Shown one piece after another: positions 1 through 8,983 of a stretch of 64,000 nt of DNA. A model generated the notes under the pieces. That model did not search any database. It had not been told where the DNA came from and was given only the letters and a program-made list of their open reading frames with translations. Source of the DNA: Nocardioides iriomotensis (GTDB taxonomy: Bacteria; Actinomycetota; Actinomycetes; Propionibacteriales; Nocardioidaceae); the NCBI RefSeq assembly GCF_004168035.1, contig NZ_SDPU01000028.1, forward strand, positions 186,001 through 250,000. Direction: 5' to 3'. Numbering within the stretch: the first letter of the stretch is position 1; each line of letters begins with the position of its first letter. Made by a program: the position numbers and the translations under genes.

Positions 1-2
1 AC

Positions 3-716
3 GAGATGGTCGGCGCCCCGACCACGTGGGTGCTCAGCAACCACGACGTGGTGCGGCACGCCAGCCGGCTCGGCGCGGCCGAGGAGCCGGGCAGGCACAA
101 CCACAAGGGCCTCGGCCCGCGCGACGAGCAGCCCGACGAGGAGCTCGGTCTGCACCGTGCCCGCGCGGCGTCCGCGCTGATGCTCGCGCTGCCCGGTTCG
201 GCGTACCTCTACCAGGGCGAGGAGCTCGGCCTGCCCGAGCACGGCACGCTCGACGACTCCTACCGTCAGGACCCGTCGTGGTTCCGCCACGGCGGCGAGG
301 TCGTGGGCCGGGACGGTTGCCGGGTGCCGCTGCCGTGGAAGGCCGACGCCCCGGCGTACGGCTTCAACGACACCGGTGAGAGCTGGCTGCCGCAGCCGGC
401 GTCGTTCGCCCGGTACGCCGCCGACGTGCAGGAGGGCGTCGACGGCTCGACGCTCGAGCTGTACCGCACGCTGCTGCGGCTGCGGAAGGAGCTGCTCCTC
501 GGCCGCGGCGACGTCGCCGTCGTGGAGGGGTTCGGCGACGACGTCCTCGCGCTGCAGCGCACCACGCCGGACGACGGCAGGGTGCTCGTGGTCACCAACT
601 TCGGTGACGAGCCGGTCGCGCTGCCCGAGGGCGCGGTGGCGCTCGTCGCGTCGGCCGACCTGGTGGACAACAAGGTCCCGACCGACGTGACGGTGTGGGC
701 CTCGCTGCCGGGCTGA
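3..716 (+). CDS. Alpha-glucosidase, GH13 family (C-terminal part, 5' end outside the window)
   Basis: Only the last ~237 residues are present; the frame is open to the left edge, so the start lies upstream. The visible part has the GH13 region around the transition-state His/Asp (SNHDVVRHASRLG), the 'PGSAYLYQGEELGLPE' segment that follows it in alpha-glucosidases and oligo-1,6-glucosidases, a later GRDGCRVPLPW segment, and a C-terminal beta domain (LVVTNFGDEPVALPEG). Such enzymes hydrolyse the terminal alpha-glucosyl unit of maltose or isomaltose-type oligosaccharides in the cytoplasm. Exact linkage cannot be read from this fragment. It converges with the aldolase gene, and two hairpins fill the gap. 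Confidence 0.9.
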   Translation, partial: EMVGAPTTWVLSNHDVVRHASRLGAAEEPGRHNHKGLGPRDEQPDEELGLHRARAASALMLALPGSAYLYQGEELGLPEHGTLDDSYRQDPSWFRHGGEVVGRDGCRVPLPWKADAPAYGFNDTGESWLPQPASFARYAADVQEGVDGSTLELYRTLLRLRKELLLGRGDVAVVEGFGDDVLALQRTTPDDGRVLVVTNFGDEPVALPEGAVALVASADLVDNKVPTDVTVWASLPG

Positions 717-757
717 GTCCTTCGACTGGGCCTCAAGCACCCCATGGCTGACACTGT

Positions 758-782
758 GCCCCGTGCCTCCACGGCACGGGGC
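758..782. terminator. Hairpin between convergent genes
   Basis: GCCCCGTGCC and GGCACGGGGC form a perfect 10-bp stem with a 5-nt loop (TCCAC), 41 bases after the alpha-glucosidase stop. There is no T-tract, as is common for actinobacterial terminators. Confidence 0.6.
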
Positions 783-788
783 AAAGTC

Positions 789-848
789 GCCGAGAGGTCA
801 GTTCGCGATTCCCCCGCTGCGCTCCTCCTCGCGAACGGACCTCTCGGC
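789..848. terminator. Nested long hairpin between convergent genes
   Basis: Outer arms GCCGAGAGGTC (789-799) and GACCTCTCGGC (838-848) pair perfectly over 11 bp. Inner arms GTTCGCGA (801-808) and TCGCGAAC (829-836) add 8 bp. It lies 37 bases beyond the aldolase stop and probably serves as a bidirectional terminator. A similarly nested hairpin is at 58399-58453. Confidence 0.55.
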
Positions 849-885
849 TAGCGGGGTGTCGCGCGTTCCTCCCGGAATGCGTGGG

Positions 886-1917
886 TCAGCCGAGGCTTGT
901 GCCGGTGCTGCGGAGGTTCTCGCACGCCTCCACCACGCGCGCGGCCATGCCGGCCTCGGCGGCCTTGCCCCACGCGCGCGGGTCGTAGGTCTTCTTGTTG
1001 CCGACCTCGCCGTCGACCTTCAGGACGCCGTCGTAGTTGCTGAACATGTGCCCGGCGACCGGGCGGGTGAAGGCGTACTGGGTGTCGGTGTCGACGTTCA
1101 TCTTCACCACGCCGTAGTCGACGGCCGCGCCGATCTCCTCGGCGGTCGAGCCCGAGCCGCCGTGGAAGACCAGGTGGAACGGCTTGCTGCCGTCCTCGAG
1201 GCCGAACTCCTTGACCACGGCAGCCTGTGCGTCGCGCAGCACGTCGGGGCGGAGCTTGACGTTGCCGGGCTTGTAGACGCCGTGCACGTTGCCGAAGGTG
1301 AGCGCGGTCATGTAGTAGCCGCGGTCGCCGTAGCCGAGCGCCTTGGCGGTGGCGATGGCGTCCTCGGGCGTGGAGTAGAGCTTCTCGTTGATGGCGTTCT
1401 CGACGCCGTCCTCCTCGCCGCCGACGACGCCGACCTCGATCTCGAGGATGATCTTGGCGGCGATGCACTTCTCGAGCAGCTCGCCGGCGATGGAGAGGTT
1501 CTCGTCGAGGGGTACGGCGGAGCCGTCCCACATGTGCGACTGGAACAGCGGCGCCTCGCCCCGCTGCACGCGCTCGGCCGAGATGTCGATCAGCGGCCGG
1601 ACGAACCCGTCGAGCTTGTCCTGGGGGCAGTGGTCGGTGTGCAGCGCGATGTTCACCGGGTAGTTCTTGGCGACCTCGGCGGCGTACGCGGCGAAGGCGA
1701 CCGAGCCGCTGACCATGTTCTTCACCGACGGGCCGGAAAGGTAGTCCGCACCGCCGGTGGACACCTGGATGATGCCGTCGCTGCCGGCGTCGGCGAAGCC
1801 CTTGAGCGCGGCGTTGAGCGTCTGGGAGGAGCTGACGTTGATGGCCGGGTAGGCGAAGGCGTCGCGCTTCGCCTTGTCGAGCATCTCCGCGTACTTCTCG
1901 GGAGTGGCGATGGGCAT
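886..1917 (-). CDS. fbaA: Fructose-bisphosphate aldolase, class II
   Basis: A 343-residue protein, the usual length for the long class II (zinc-dependent) aldolases. It cleaves fructose 1,6-bisphosphate to dihydroxyacetone phosphate and glyceraldehyde 3-phosphate in glycolysis and runs the reverse in gluconeogenesis. It starts MPIATPEKYAEML and keeps the metal-site segment LHTDHCPQDKLDG, the segment NVHGVYKPGNV and the phosphate-binding region FHGGSGSTAEEI. The ATG is preceded by GAGGAG at 7-8 bases. A TACTAGGCT sequence about 40 bases further upstream could be a -10 region. It is encoded alone. Confidence 0.96.
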   Translation of the reverse strand: MPIATPEKYAEMLDKAKRDAFAYPAINVSSSQTLNAALKGFADAGSDGIIQVSTGGADYLSGPSVKNMVSGSVAFAAYAAEVAKNYPVNIALHTDHCPQDKLDGFVRPLIDISAERVQRGEAPLFQSHMWDGSAVPLDENLSIAGELLEKCIAAKIILEIEVGVVGGEEDGVENAINEKLYSTPEDAIATAKALGYGDRGYYMTALTFGNVHGVYKPGNVKLRPDVLRDAQAAVVKEFGLEDGSKPFHLVFHGGSGSTAEEIGAAVDYGVVKMNVDTDTQYAFTRPVAGHMFSNYDGVLKVDGEVGNKKTYDPRAWGKAAEAGMAARVVEACENLRSTGTSLG

Positions 1918-2017
1918 GTTCGTCTCCTCGGTCGTCCTGGCCTGGCCCTACCGAGCCTAGTACCTCGCCCGCCGGCGCCCGCCCGCTCCGCGGCCCCTGG
2001 ACGGGCGCCCAGCGGCG

Positions 2018-2047
2018 TTGTCGAGGACTCGACGATGCTTCGCATCG
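2018..2047. repeat. Two small adjacent inverted repeats in the IIC-fbaA gap
   Basis: The 200-base gap between the end of the PTS IIC gene and the fbaA start holds GTCGAG-GA-CTCGAC and then CGATGC-TTC-GCATCG. Both are perfect but short (6-bp arms). They could form a terminator for the IIC transcript or be an operator for fbaA; nothing in the sequence decides between these. Confidence 0.3.
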
Positions 2048-2119
2048 CCTTCGCCTCTCCGCCTTGCTGGGCATCCCGCCAGTCGCCGCTCGCTCGCGCG
2101 CTCGCCGGCGGGCGCGGCA

Positions 2120-3385
<1,266 letters not shown>

Positions 3386-3417
3386 CTGTGTCTCCCGCCC
3401 GTGGTTGGATCGGGGCC

Positions 3418-3663
3418 ATGCCTTCCGACATGAGCCAAGCCGAGTTGATCGTTGCCGGTCTGGGTGGCAGTGCAAACATCGTAGAGATCGAGGCCTGCAT
3501 CACCCGACTCCGCACCGCCCTCACCGATCCCGCTTTGGTCGACGAGGGTGCGCTCAAGGACGCGGGCGCCCACGGCATCATGCGCGCCGGCACCGTCGTC
3601 CAGGTGGTCGTCGGGCCGGACGCGGACACCATCGCGAGCGCGATCGAGGACCTGCTCGAGTGA
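3418..3663 (+). CDS. PTS glucose-family EIIB component
   Basis: A free-standing EIIB domain of 81 residues. It contains LGGSANIVEIEACITRLR, in which Cys27 of the CITRLR motif is the residue phosphorylated in this family. EIIB passes phosphate from EIIA to the sugar bound in IIC. The ATG at 3418 was chosen (MPSDMSQAEL); the second ATG at 3430 is also possible. The stop overlaps the following EIIA start, so the two are translationally coupled. The IIC gene starts only 32 bp away on the other strand, so the divergent promoters must be packed into or beyond the coding ends. Confidence 0.92.
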   Translation: MPSDMSQAELIVAGLGGSANIVEIEACITRLRTALTDPALVDEGALKDAGAHGIMRAGTVVQVVVGPDADTIASAIEDLLE

Positions 3664-4112
3664 CCCGGGTGCTCTCGCCCGTGGCCGGCGTCCGGCAGGA
3701 CGTCAGCACCACCCCCGACCCGGTGTTCGCCACCGGGCTGGTCGGCCCCGGCGCGGCGATCCTGCCCGCGCCGGGAACCCAGGAGGCGCGTTCCCCGGTC
3801 GACGGCGTGCTCGCGAAGCTCTACCCGCACGCCTTCGTCGTGGTCACCGACAGCGGCCCCGGCGTGCTGGTGCACCTCGGCATGGACACCGTCCGGCTCA
3901 ACGGCGACGGCTTCGAGGTGCTGGCCGCGGAGGGCGACCGGATCAGCGCCGGCGACCCGGTCGTCCGCTGGGACCCGTCGTACGTCGAGCGAGCAGGCCA
4001 CTCCGCGGTCTGCGCGGTCGTCGTGCTCGACTGCCCGTTCCCCGCGCGCTCCCTCGGCGAGCCCGGGTCGACCGTGGCTACGGGGTCACTACTGTTCGAG
4101 GTCGACTGCTGA
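3660..4112 (+). CDS. crr: PTS EIIA glucose-type component (Crr-like)
   Basis: A 150-residue soluble EIIA-Glc family phosphocarrier that takes phosphate from HPr and gives it to EIIB. The GTG start overlaps the EIIB stop (GTGA). The active-site segment VLVHLGMDTVRLNGDGF carries the phosphorylated His72; the second conserved His57 lies in YPHAFVVV. The rest of the beta-sandwich (LPAPGTQEARSPVDGV, GDPVVRWD) is intact. In Streptomyces the matching protein Crr serves the N-acetylglucosamine system. EI and HPr genes are not in the window. Confidence 0.93.
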   Translation: MTRVLSPVAGVRQDVSTTPDPVFATGLVGPGAAILPAPGTQEARSPVDGVLAKLYPHAFVVVTDSGPGVLVHLGMDTVRLNGDGFEVLAAEGDRISAGDPVVRWDPSYVERAGHSAVCAVVVLDCPFPARSLGEPGSTVATGSLLFEVDC

Positions 4113-4134
4113 CCACGCGCCACCCGGGGGACCC

Positions 4135-4479
4135 ATGGACGACCAGAGCACGCTCGACCGCTACCTCACGCCGCAGGTGTCGGCGGTCGTCGCCTTCGTG
4201 GTCGCCCTGCTGGCGCTGATGGGGCAGAACGCCCTGACGATCGCGATCGGGGCGTTCGCCGAGCCGGCCACCGCCGGCACGCTGTCCGGCTTCTACCTCG
4301 GCTTCGGGCTGGGCGTGCTGCTCCAGGTCGTGCTGGCGGTGCTGCTCGCCCGGCGGGCGCTGGCCACCGTCTCGGCCGGCTGGGAGTCGACGGCCGCCAA
4401 GGCCGCGGTGGTCATGTCCGGGCTGGCCGGGATCGCCGGCGTGGTCACGCTGCTCGGCACCGCGGTGGCCAACGGCTGA
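4135..4479 (+). CDS. Small membrane protein, unknown function
   Basis: A 114-residue protein with three clear hydrophobic segments at about residues 14-36, 47-70 and 84-112. I do not recognise a family. It follows the PTS IIA gene by 22 bases with a GGGGGA ribosome-binding site, so it may be co-transcribed with the PTS pair. It ends three bases before the convergent methyltransferase stop. Confidence 0.75.
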   Translation: MDDQSTLDRYLTPQVSAVVAFVVALLALMGQNALTIAIGAFAEPATAGTLSGFYLGFGLGVLLQVVLAVLLARRALATVSAGWESTAAKAAVVMSGLAGIAGVVTLLGTAVANG

Positions 4480-4482
4480 GGT

Positions 4483-5163
4483 CTAGCCCAGCCAGGAGTG
4501 CTCGCCGTCGAGATCGGCGTGCTGGCGGACCCAGGTGTGCATCGCGATGGCCGCGGCGGCCGAGGCGTTGATCGAGCGGGTCGACCCGAACTGCGTGATC
4601 GAGAACGTCCCGTCGCACGCCTCGCGAGCCGCGTCCGACAGCCCCGGCCCCTCCTGGCCGAACAGCAGGCAGACGTCGCGCGGTAGCTTCAGCGTCTCGA
4701 TCGGCCGCGAGCCCGGCAGGTTGTCGATGCCCAGCAGCGTCACGCCGCGGGCGTGCAGGTCGTCGGCGAGCTCGGCGACGCTCGGGTGGTGCCGGACGTG
4801 CTGGTAGCGGTCGGTCACCATCGCGCCGCGGCGGTTCCAGCGCCGGTTGCCGACGATGTGCACCTCGGCGGCGAGGAACGCGTTGGCCGTGCGCACGATG
4901 GTCCCGATGTTGAAGTCGTGCTGCCAGTTCTCGATCGCGACGTGGAAGCCGTGCCGCCGCCGGTCGAGGTCGGCGACGATGGCCTCCATCGTCCAATAGC
5001 GGTAGCGGTCCACGACGTTGCGGCGGTCACCCTCGGCGAGCAGGCGGGCGTCGTACCGCTCACCCTCGGGCCACGGACCCTCCCACGGCCCCACCCCGAC
5101 CTCCGGCTGACCGTGCGGCATCGGGTCGTACGGCGCACGCTGCTCGTCGCTCGGCTCCTGCAC
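4483..5163 (-). CDS. SpoU/TrmH-family RNA 2'-O-methyltransferase
   Basis: A 226-residue SPOUT methyltransferase, which uses S-adenosylmethionine to methylate a ribose 2'-OH in tRNA or rRNA. All three family motifs are visible: motif 1 FNIGTIVRTANAF, motif 2 LLFGQEGPGLSD and motif 3 SINASAAAAIAMH, which form the knot and the methyl-donor pocket. The first ~50 residues are polar (EGERYDARLLAEGDRRNVVDRYRYW). The substrate nucleotide cannot be told from sequence. It diverges from the dedA gene across 35 bases. Confidence 0.88.
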   Translation of the reverse strand: MQEPSDEQRAPYDPMPHGQPEVGVGPWEGPWPEGERYDARLLAEGDRRNVVDRYRYWTMEAIVADLDRRRHGFHVAIENWQHDFNIGTIVRTANAFLAAEVHIVGNRRWNRRGAMVTDRYQHVRHHPSVAELADDLHARGVTLLGIDNLPGSRPIETLKLPRDVCLLFGQEGPGLSDAAREACDGTFSITQFGSTRSINASAAAAIAMHTWVRQHADLDGEHSWLG

Positions 5164-5186
5164 GGGCCGATCGTAGGTCGCCCGGT

Positions 5187-5198
5187 TAGGGTCGTCGC
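5187..5198 (+). promoter_or_regulatory. Leaderless-type -10 box for dedA-like gene
   Basis: TAGGGT (5187-5192) lies six bases before the GTG start at 5199, with no ribosome-binding site between. This is the spacing expected of leaderless actinobacterial transcripts. Confidence 0.5.
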
Positions 5199-5879
5199 GT
5201 GACGGACCTGCTGACCCCGCTGCTCGCCCCCCTGCTGCTGGGCCTGGACTGGATGGACCCCGAGTGGCTCCTGGAGCGGTTCGGCGACCAGATGTTCTGG
5301 GTCAGCGTCGTCATCGTCTTCATCGAGTGCGGACTGCTGTTCCCGATCCTTCCGGGTGACTCGCTGCTGTTCAGCGTGGGTCTCTTCATCCACCGCGCGG
5401 AGGCCGGTGAGGCCGGGATCGACGTCCCGATCGTCACGGCGTGCGTGATCCTCAGCCTGGCGGCGTTCCTCGGGAACGTCGTGGGCTACGAGATCGGGCG
5501 CGCCATCGGGGAGCCGCTCGCGCAGCACGAGGGCCGGTTCATCAAGAAGAAGTACTTCGACCAGACCCACGCCTTCTTCGAGCGGTACGGCGCCCGGGCG
5601 CTGGTGCTGGGCCGCTTCGTGCCGATCGTGCGCACGTTCGTCACTGTCGTGGCGGGCATGGGCAAGATGGACCGCCGGCACTTCTTCACCTGGTCGTTCG
5701 TGGGCGCCGTCCTCTGGGCGACCGGGCTGACCCTGCTCGGCTACTTCCTCGGCGGCATCGAGTTCCTGCAGCACAACATCGAGGCGGCCGTGCTGGTGAT
5801 CGTGTTCGTCTCCGTGCTGCCGATGGTGTTCGAGTACTGGCGCCACCGCGGCAGCGCCAAGGACCGCGACCGCGTCTAG
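5199..5879 (+). CDS. DedA family membrane protein
   Basis: A 226-residue polytopic protein of the DedA/SNARE-associated family, thought to act as a lipid flippase or to maintain envelope physiology. Family marks are ECGLLFPILPGDSLLFSVG near residue 45, GNVVGYEIGRAIG around residue 90, and the G-R-F-(V)-P segment ALVLGRFVPIVRTFVTVVAGMG with its conserved arginines. Four to six hydrophobic helices are visible, and the tail (YWRHRGSAKDRDRV) is basic. The GTG start has a leaderless-type -10 in front. The next gene starts 7 bases after the stop. Confidence 0.9.
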   Translation: MTDLLTPLLAPLLLGLDWMDPEWLLERFGDQMFWVSVVIVFIECGLLFPILPGDSLLFSVGLFIHRAEAGEAGIDVPIVTACVILSLAAFLGNVVGYEIGRAIGEPLAQHEGRFIKKKYFDQTHAFFERYGARALVLGRFVPIVRTFVTVVAGMGKMDRRHFFTWSFVGAVLWATGLTLLGYFLGGIEFLQHNIEAAVLVIVFVSVLPMVFEYWRHRGSAKDRDRV

Positions 5880-5886
5880 GCGCCGG

Positions 5887-6990
5887 GTGGACGCGCAGCA
5901 GAGTCTCGACCGGGCGCTCCAGCGCGGGCGAACCTCGGTCCGCGCGCGGCTCGCGCGTCTCAGGACCAACGGTTGGCACATCGCGCAGTGCTCGGCCGCG
6001 GCCGGCGTCGCCTGGTTCCTCGCCGCGGACGTGCTCGGCCACCCGATGCCCTTCTTCGCGCCGGTCGCCGCCGTGCTCTGCCTGGGCACGTCGTACGGCC
6101 AGCGGCTGCGCCGCGTCGTCGAGGTCACCGTCGGTGTCGCTGTCGGTGTGTTCATCGCCGACCTGTTCGTGCTGCTGTTCGGGTCGGGGGCGTGGCAGCT
6201 GGCCTTCGTGGTCGCCGCCTCGATGTCGGTGGCGTTCCTGCTCGACGCCGGCCGGCTGTTCGTGACGCAGGCCGCCGTGCAGTCGATCGTCGTCACCGCC
6301 CTGGTCGCGGAGCCCGGGGCGGCCTTCATCCGGTGGACCGACGCGCTGGTCGGCGGCGCCGTCGCGATCGTCGCGGCCACCGTCGTGCCTCGGGCGCCGC
6401 TGCGGCGACCCCGCGAACAGGCCGCGGTGGTGGTCCGCAAGATCGCGGCGCTGCTCCGCGGCGCGTCCGAGGTGATGGTCGACGGCGACGTCGACCGCGC
6501 CCTCTCCCTTCTCGCCGACGCCCGCACCACCGACGTGCTGATCCGCGAGCTGCAGGACGCCTCCGACGAGGGCCTGTCGGTGGTCGCGTCGTCGCCGTTC
6601 CGGCTGCGGCACCGAGGCGGGATACGGCGGATGGCGGAGATCGTCGAACCGCTCGACCTCGCGCTGCGCAACACCCGGGTCCTGGTACGGCGGGCCGCGG
6701 TGGCCGCGCACCGGCGGGAGCCGGTGCCCCGGGGGTACTCCATCCTGTGCGCGGACCTGGCCGACGCCGCCGACCTGGTCGCGAAGGAGCTCTCGTCGAA
6801 CCGGATGGCCGTCCACGCGCAGCCGGCCCTGCTGGAGGTCGCCCGCGGCTCGAGCCAGGTCGAGCGCGGCACCGACCTCTCCGGCGAGGTGATCCTGGCC
6901 CAGGTCCGCTCGATCGTGGCCGACCTGCTGCGGATCACCGGCATGGGGGTGATCGAGTCGTCCGACGCGATCCCGCCCGCGCCGCGCTGA
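5887..6990 (+). CDS. FUSC-family (aromatic acid exporter-like) membrane protein
   Basis: A 367-residue protein with an N-terminal half of about six hydrophobic segments (residues ~30-165) and a soluble, helical C-terminal half. The segments GHPMPFFAPVAAVLCLGTSYGQRLRR and VGVAVGVFIADLFV are typical of the FUSC/ArAE superfamily, whose members export aromatic acids or other small organics. The substrate is unknown. The GTG start follows the dedA stop by 7 bases, so the two probably form one operon. The start is chosen on length and coupling only. Confidence 0.75.
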   Translation: MDAQQSLDRALQRGRTSVRARLARLRTNGWHIAQCSAAAGVAWFLAADVLGHPMPFFAPVAAVLCLGTSYGQRLRRVVEVTVGVAVGVFIADLFVLLFGSGAWQLAFVVAASMSVAFLLDAGRLFVTQAAVQSIVVTALVAEPGAAFIRWTDALVGGAVAIVAATVVPRAPLRRPREQAAVVVRKIAALLRGASEVMVDGDVDRALSLLADARTTDVLIRELQDASDEGLSVVASSPFRLRHRGGIRRMAEIVEPLDLALRNTRVLVRRAAVAAHRREPVPRGYSILCADLADAADLVAKELSSNRMAVHAQPALLEVARGSSQVERGTDLSGEVILAQVRSIVADLLRITGMGVIESSDAIPPAPR

Positions 6991-7005
6991 GCGCCCGGCG
7001 GAGCG

Positions 7006-7632
7006 TCAGAACACGACGATCGAGCCGGCCCGCTCCGCCCGGGTCAGGGCACGCGTGACCGCGGCCTGGCCGTGCCGGTCCTCGGCGACGCCGACGAGGA
7101 GGGCGTAGACCGGGCCGGTCACCGACGGCGGGAAGTCCGGGGTCGGCACGTCGAGCCCGGCGCAGAGGTCGTCGGCGTGGACGACCATCTCCATCATCCG
7201 GGTGGTCAGGAAGTCGTCGAGGGTCATCGACCACTGCCAGTGCGGCATCGACGTCGTGGCCGGCGCGTCGACGGGCCACGGAGTGACGGTGGCGAGCGCG
7301 TCCTGCACGCGAGCGACGACGGCGTCGGGACCGGCGGCGGCGCCCGTCGCTGCGCTCTCGCGGATGCCGACGTTGGCCTCGGAGTCGAGGTCGGCGCCGA
7401 CCCAGACCGAGCGGCGGTAGTGCTCGACCAGCGAGACCTGCTCGCCGCGGCCGGCCCAGGCGGCGTCGGTCACGCCGCGGGCGCCGGAGACCACCTGGCC
7501 GCCGAGGTGGTCGGCCAGGGCCCCCACCGACATCTCGGCCAGCGCGCTCGGTTCGTCCCAGCGGGTCGCGACCTCGGGCTCGCGCAGCAGCGCGAGTGTG
7601 ACGGCCGCGGCGTCGAGGAAGCCCTGGCTCAC
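7006..7632 (-). CDS. Maleylpyruvate isomerase N-terminal domain (DinB-like) protein
   Basis: A 208-residue protein with the four-helix DinB/MDMPI fold common in actinobacteria, where many members use mycothiol. Visible features are an N-terminal helix with MSVGALADHLGGQV carrying a metal-type His, and MMEMVVHADDLCAGLDVP with the later His. The true reaction is not known for most members; mycothiol-dependent isomerase or S-transferase activity is possible. It overlaps the pyrE stop by four bases, so it is co-translated with pyrE. Confidence 0.75.
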   Translation of the reverse strand: MSQGFLDAAAVTLALLREPEVATRWDEPSALAEMSVGALADHLGGQVVSGARGVTDAAWAGRGEQVSLVEHYRRSVWVGADLDSEANVGIRESAATGAAAGPDAVVARVQDALATVTPWPVDAPATTSMPHWQWSMTLDDFLTTRMMEMVVHADDLCAGLDVPTPDFPPSVTGPVYALLVGVAEDRHGQAAVTRALTRAERAGSIVVF

Positions 7633-8162
7633 GCGCCGGTCACCGCGTCGAGCTGGGCCTTGGTGAGCACCGGACGGACCTCCAGCTCGACGTCGGCGAG
7701 CGGGTTGGTGCCCTCGGGGCTGCGGTCGATCGCGCAGACCACGACCTCGACGGTCGCGCCGAGGTCGCGCAGCGCGCGCGTGGCGTCGCGGACCGCGCCG
7801 CCGGTGGTGATGACGTCCTCGACCAGGGTGACGCGCCGGCCCGCGACGTCCGGTCCCTCGGCGAGCTTGCAGGTGCCGTACTCCTTGGCCTTCTTGCGCA
7901 CGAACAGCGCGGGCAGCCGCGTCCGGGCGCTCAGCGCCGTGACGATCGGGATGCCGCCGAGCTCCAGCCCGCCGAGCAGCTCGGTGCCCTCGGGGACCAG
8001 CCCGACCATCTCGTCGGCGACCCGGGCCAGCAGGGCGGGGTCGGACTCGAAGAGGTACTTGTCGAAGTACTCGTGGGACACCTGGCCCGACCGCAGCGTG
8101 AACTCCCCGTGCAGGCGGCAGCAGGTGTCGATGTCCCGCGCGAGGGCGGAGAGGTCGCTCAT
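7629..8162 (-). CDS. pyrE: Orotate phosphoribosyltransferase
   Basis: A 177-residue enzyme of UMP synthesis that joins orotate to PRPP. The PRPP-binding motif is clear (RVTLVEDVITTGGAVRDA, near residues 112-129), and the KKAKEYGT segment supplies the catalytic-loop lysines. Length is normal for a bacterial PyrE. A TAGGCT box seven bases upstream of the ATG suggests a leaderless transcript. The four-base overlap with the DinB-like gene downstream indicates an operon. Confidence 0.95.
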   Translation of the reverse strand: MSDLSALARDIDTCCRLHGEFTLRSGQVSHEYFDKYLFESDPALLARVADEMVGLVPEGTELLGGLELGGIPIVTALSARTRLPALFVRKKAKEYGTCKLAEGPDVAGRRVTLVEDVITTGGAVRDATRALRDLGATVEVVVCAIDRSPEGTNPLADVELEVRPVLTKAQLDAVTGA

Positions 8163-8175
8163 GGCGACCAGCCTA
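8163..8175 (-). promoter_or_regulatory. Leaderless-type -10 box for pyrE
   Basis: On the minus strand TAGGCT (8170-8175) lies seven bases before the pyrE ATG. The box overlaps the TAG stop of the sortase gene. Confidence 0.45.
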
Positions 8176-8910
8176 GGAGGCGGCGCCGGTCTTCTCCTCC
8201 GCGGACACCAGGTGGCCGAACGCGATCATCCGGTTGTCGGTGTGGAACAGCTCCGCGCAGGTCGTGAGGGTGATCAGCCGCGGCTCGTCGGCCGGCTCCA
8301 CACCGCCGGCGGGGTTGACCGGCGCGGGGTCGACCACCCAGACGTCGCGGAAGGTGACGACCAGGTCGTTGGGGTCGGTGTCGAGGACGTAGGTGTAGCG
8401 CATGTCGCGGGTCTCCACGAGCACCTCGTCGCCAGGTCGCAGCGACGGCATGTCGCGCAGCGGCTCGCCGTGGGTGACCCGGTGCGCGGCGAGCGCGTAG
8501 TTGCCCTTCTCGCCCGGACCGGCGGAGGTGTCGAAGTGGCCGAAGCCCTGGGCCAGCACGTCGTCGGCGACGCCCTCGAACACCGGCATGACGTAGTCGT
8601 CGCCGAAGCGGGGGATCCGGATCAGCGCGGAGGCGTCGCCGAGCGGCACCGACGCCGGCTCCGCGGCTCCGCGGCCGTCCTGACTCCCGCTCGCGTCGTC
8701 GGGCGCCGGCGCCTCGCGCCACGTCCGCTCCAGCGTCTCGACGGCGTCGCGCTGCTTGCGCTCGGAGACGTAGTTGGTGCCCCACATCTGCCAGCCGACG
8801 TAGCCCAGCATCAGCACGCCCGCGAGGACCATGGCCGTGCCGAGCCAGAACGTCGGCCCCCGCCGCGACGTCCGCCTGTGCTCGTCGGTCTCGACGGCCT
8901 CCCCGCTCAT
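8173..8910 (-). CDS. Class E sortase
   Basis: A 245-residue cysteine transpeptidase that anchors surface proteins to the cell wall. An N-terminal cytoplasmic stretch is followed by one membrane anchor (about residues 21-41), a charged linker, then the sortase barrel. The catalytic residues are visible: His143 (ALAAHRVTHGE), Cys218 (LITLTTCAELFH) and Arg227 (TDNRMIAFGH). The TLTTC form is typical of class E enzymes of high-GC Gram-positives, which often recognise LAXTG-type signals. The ATG of MSGEAVETDE was chosen; MIDAM, 12 bases upstream, is possible. It is divergent from the aminotransferase. No substrate with a sorting signal is encoded nearby. Confidence 0.9.
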   Translation of the reverse strand: MSGEAVETDEHRRTSRRGPTFWLGTAMVLAGVLMLGYVGWQMWGTNYVSERKQRDAVETLERTWREAPAPDDASGSQDGRGAAEPASVPLGDASALIRIPRFGDDYVMPVFEGVADDVLAQGFGHFDTSAGPGEKGNYALAAHRVTHGEPLRDMPSLRPGDEVLVETRDMRYTYVLDTDPNDLVVTFRDVWVVDPAPVNPAGGVEPADEPRLITLTTCAELFHTDNRMIAFGHLVSAEEKTGAAS

Positions 8911-8970
8911 GGCGTCGATCATCCCAAACGGCCGGTTGGCCGGGGTCCGAAGCGGGCAATCCGCCCGCAC

Positions 8971-8983
8971 TACAGTCGAGGCC
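8971..8983 (+). promoter_or_regulatory. Leaderless-type -10 box for aminotransferase
   Basis: TACAGT (8971-8976) sits seven bases before the ATG at 8984, with no ribosome-binding site between. Confidence 0.5.

Noticed and set aside
717-757. Degenerate copy of the CTTCGACAGGCTCA-type repeat after the alpha-glucosidase
   Set aside because: The match (CTTCGACTGGGCCTCA) needs insertions and is too weak to separate from chance in sequence this rich in GC.
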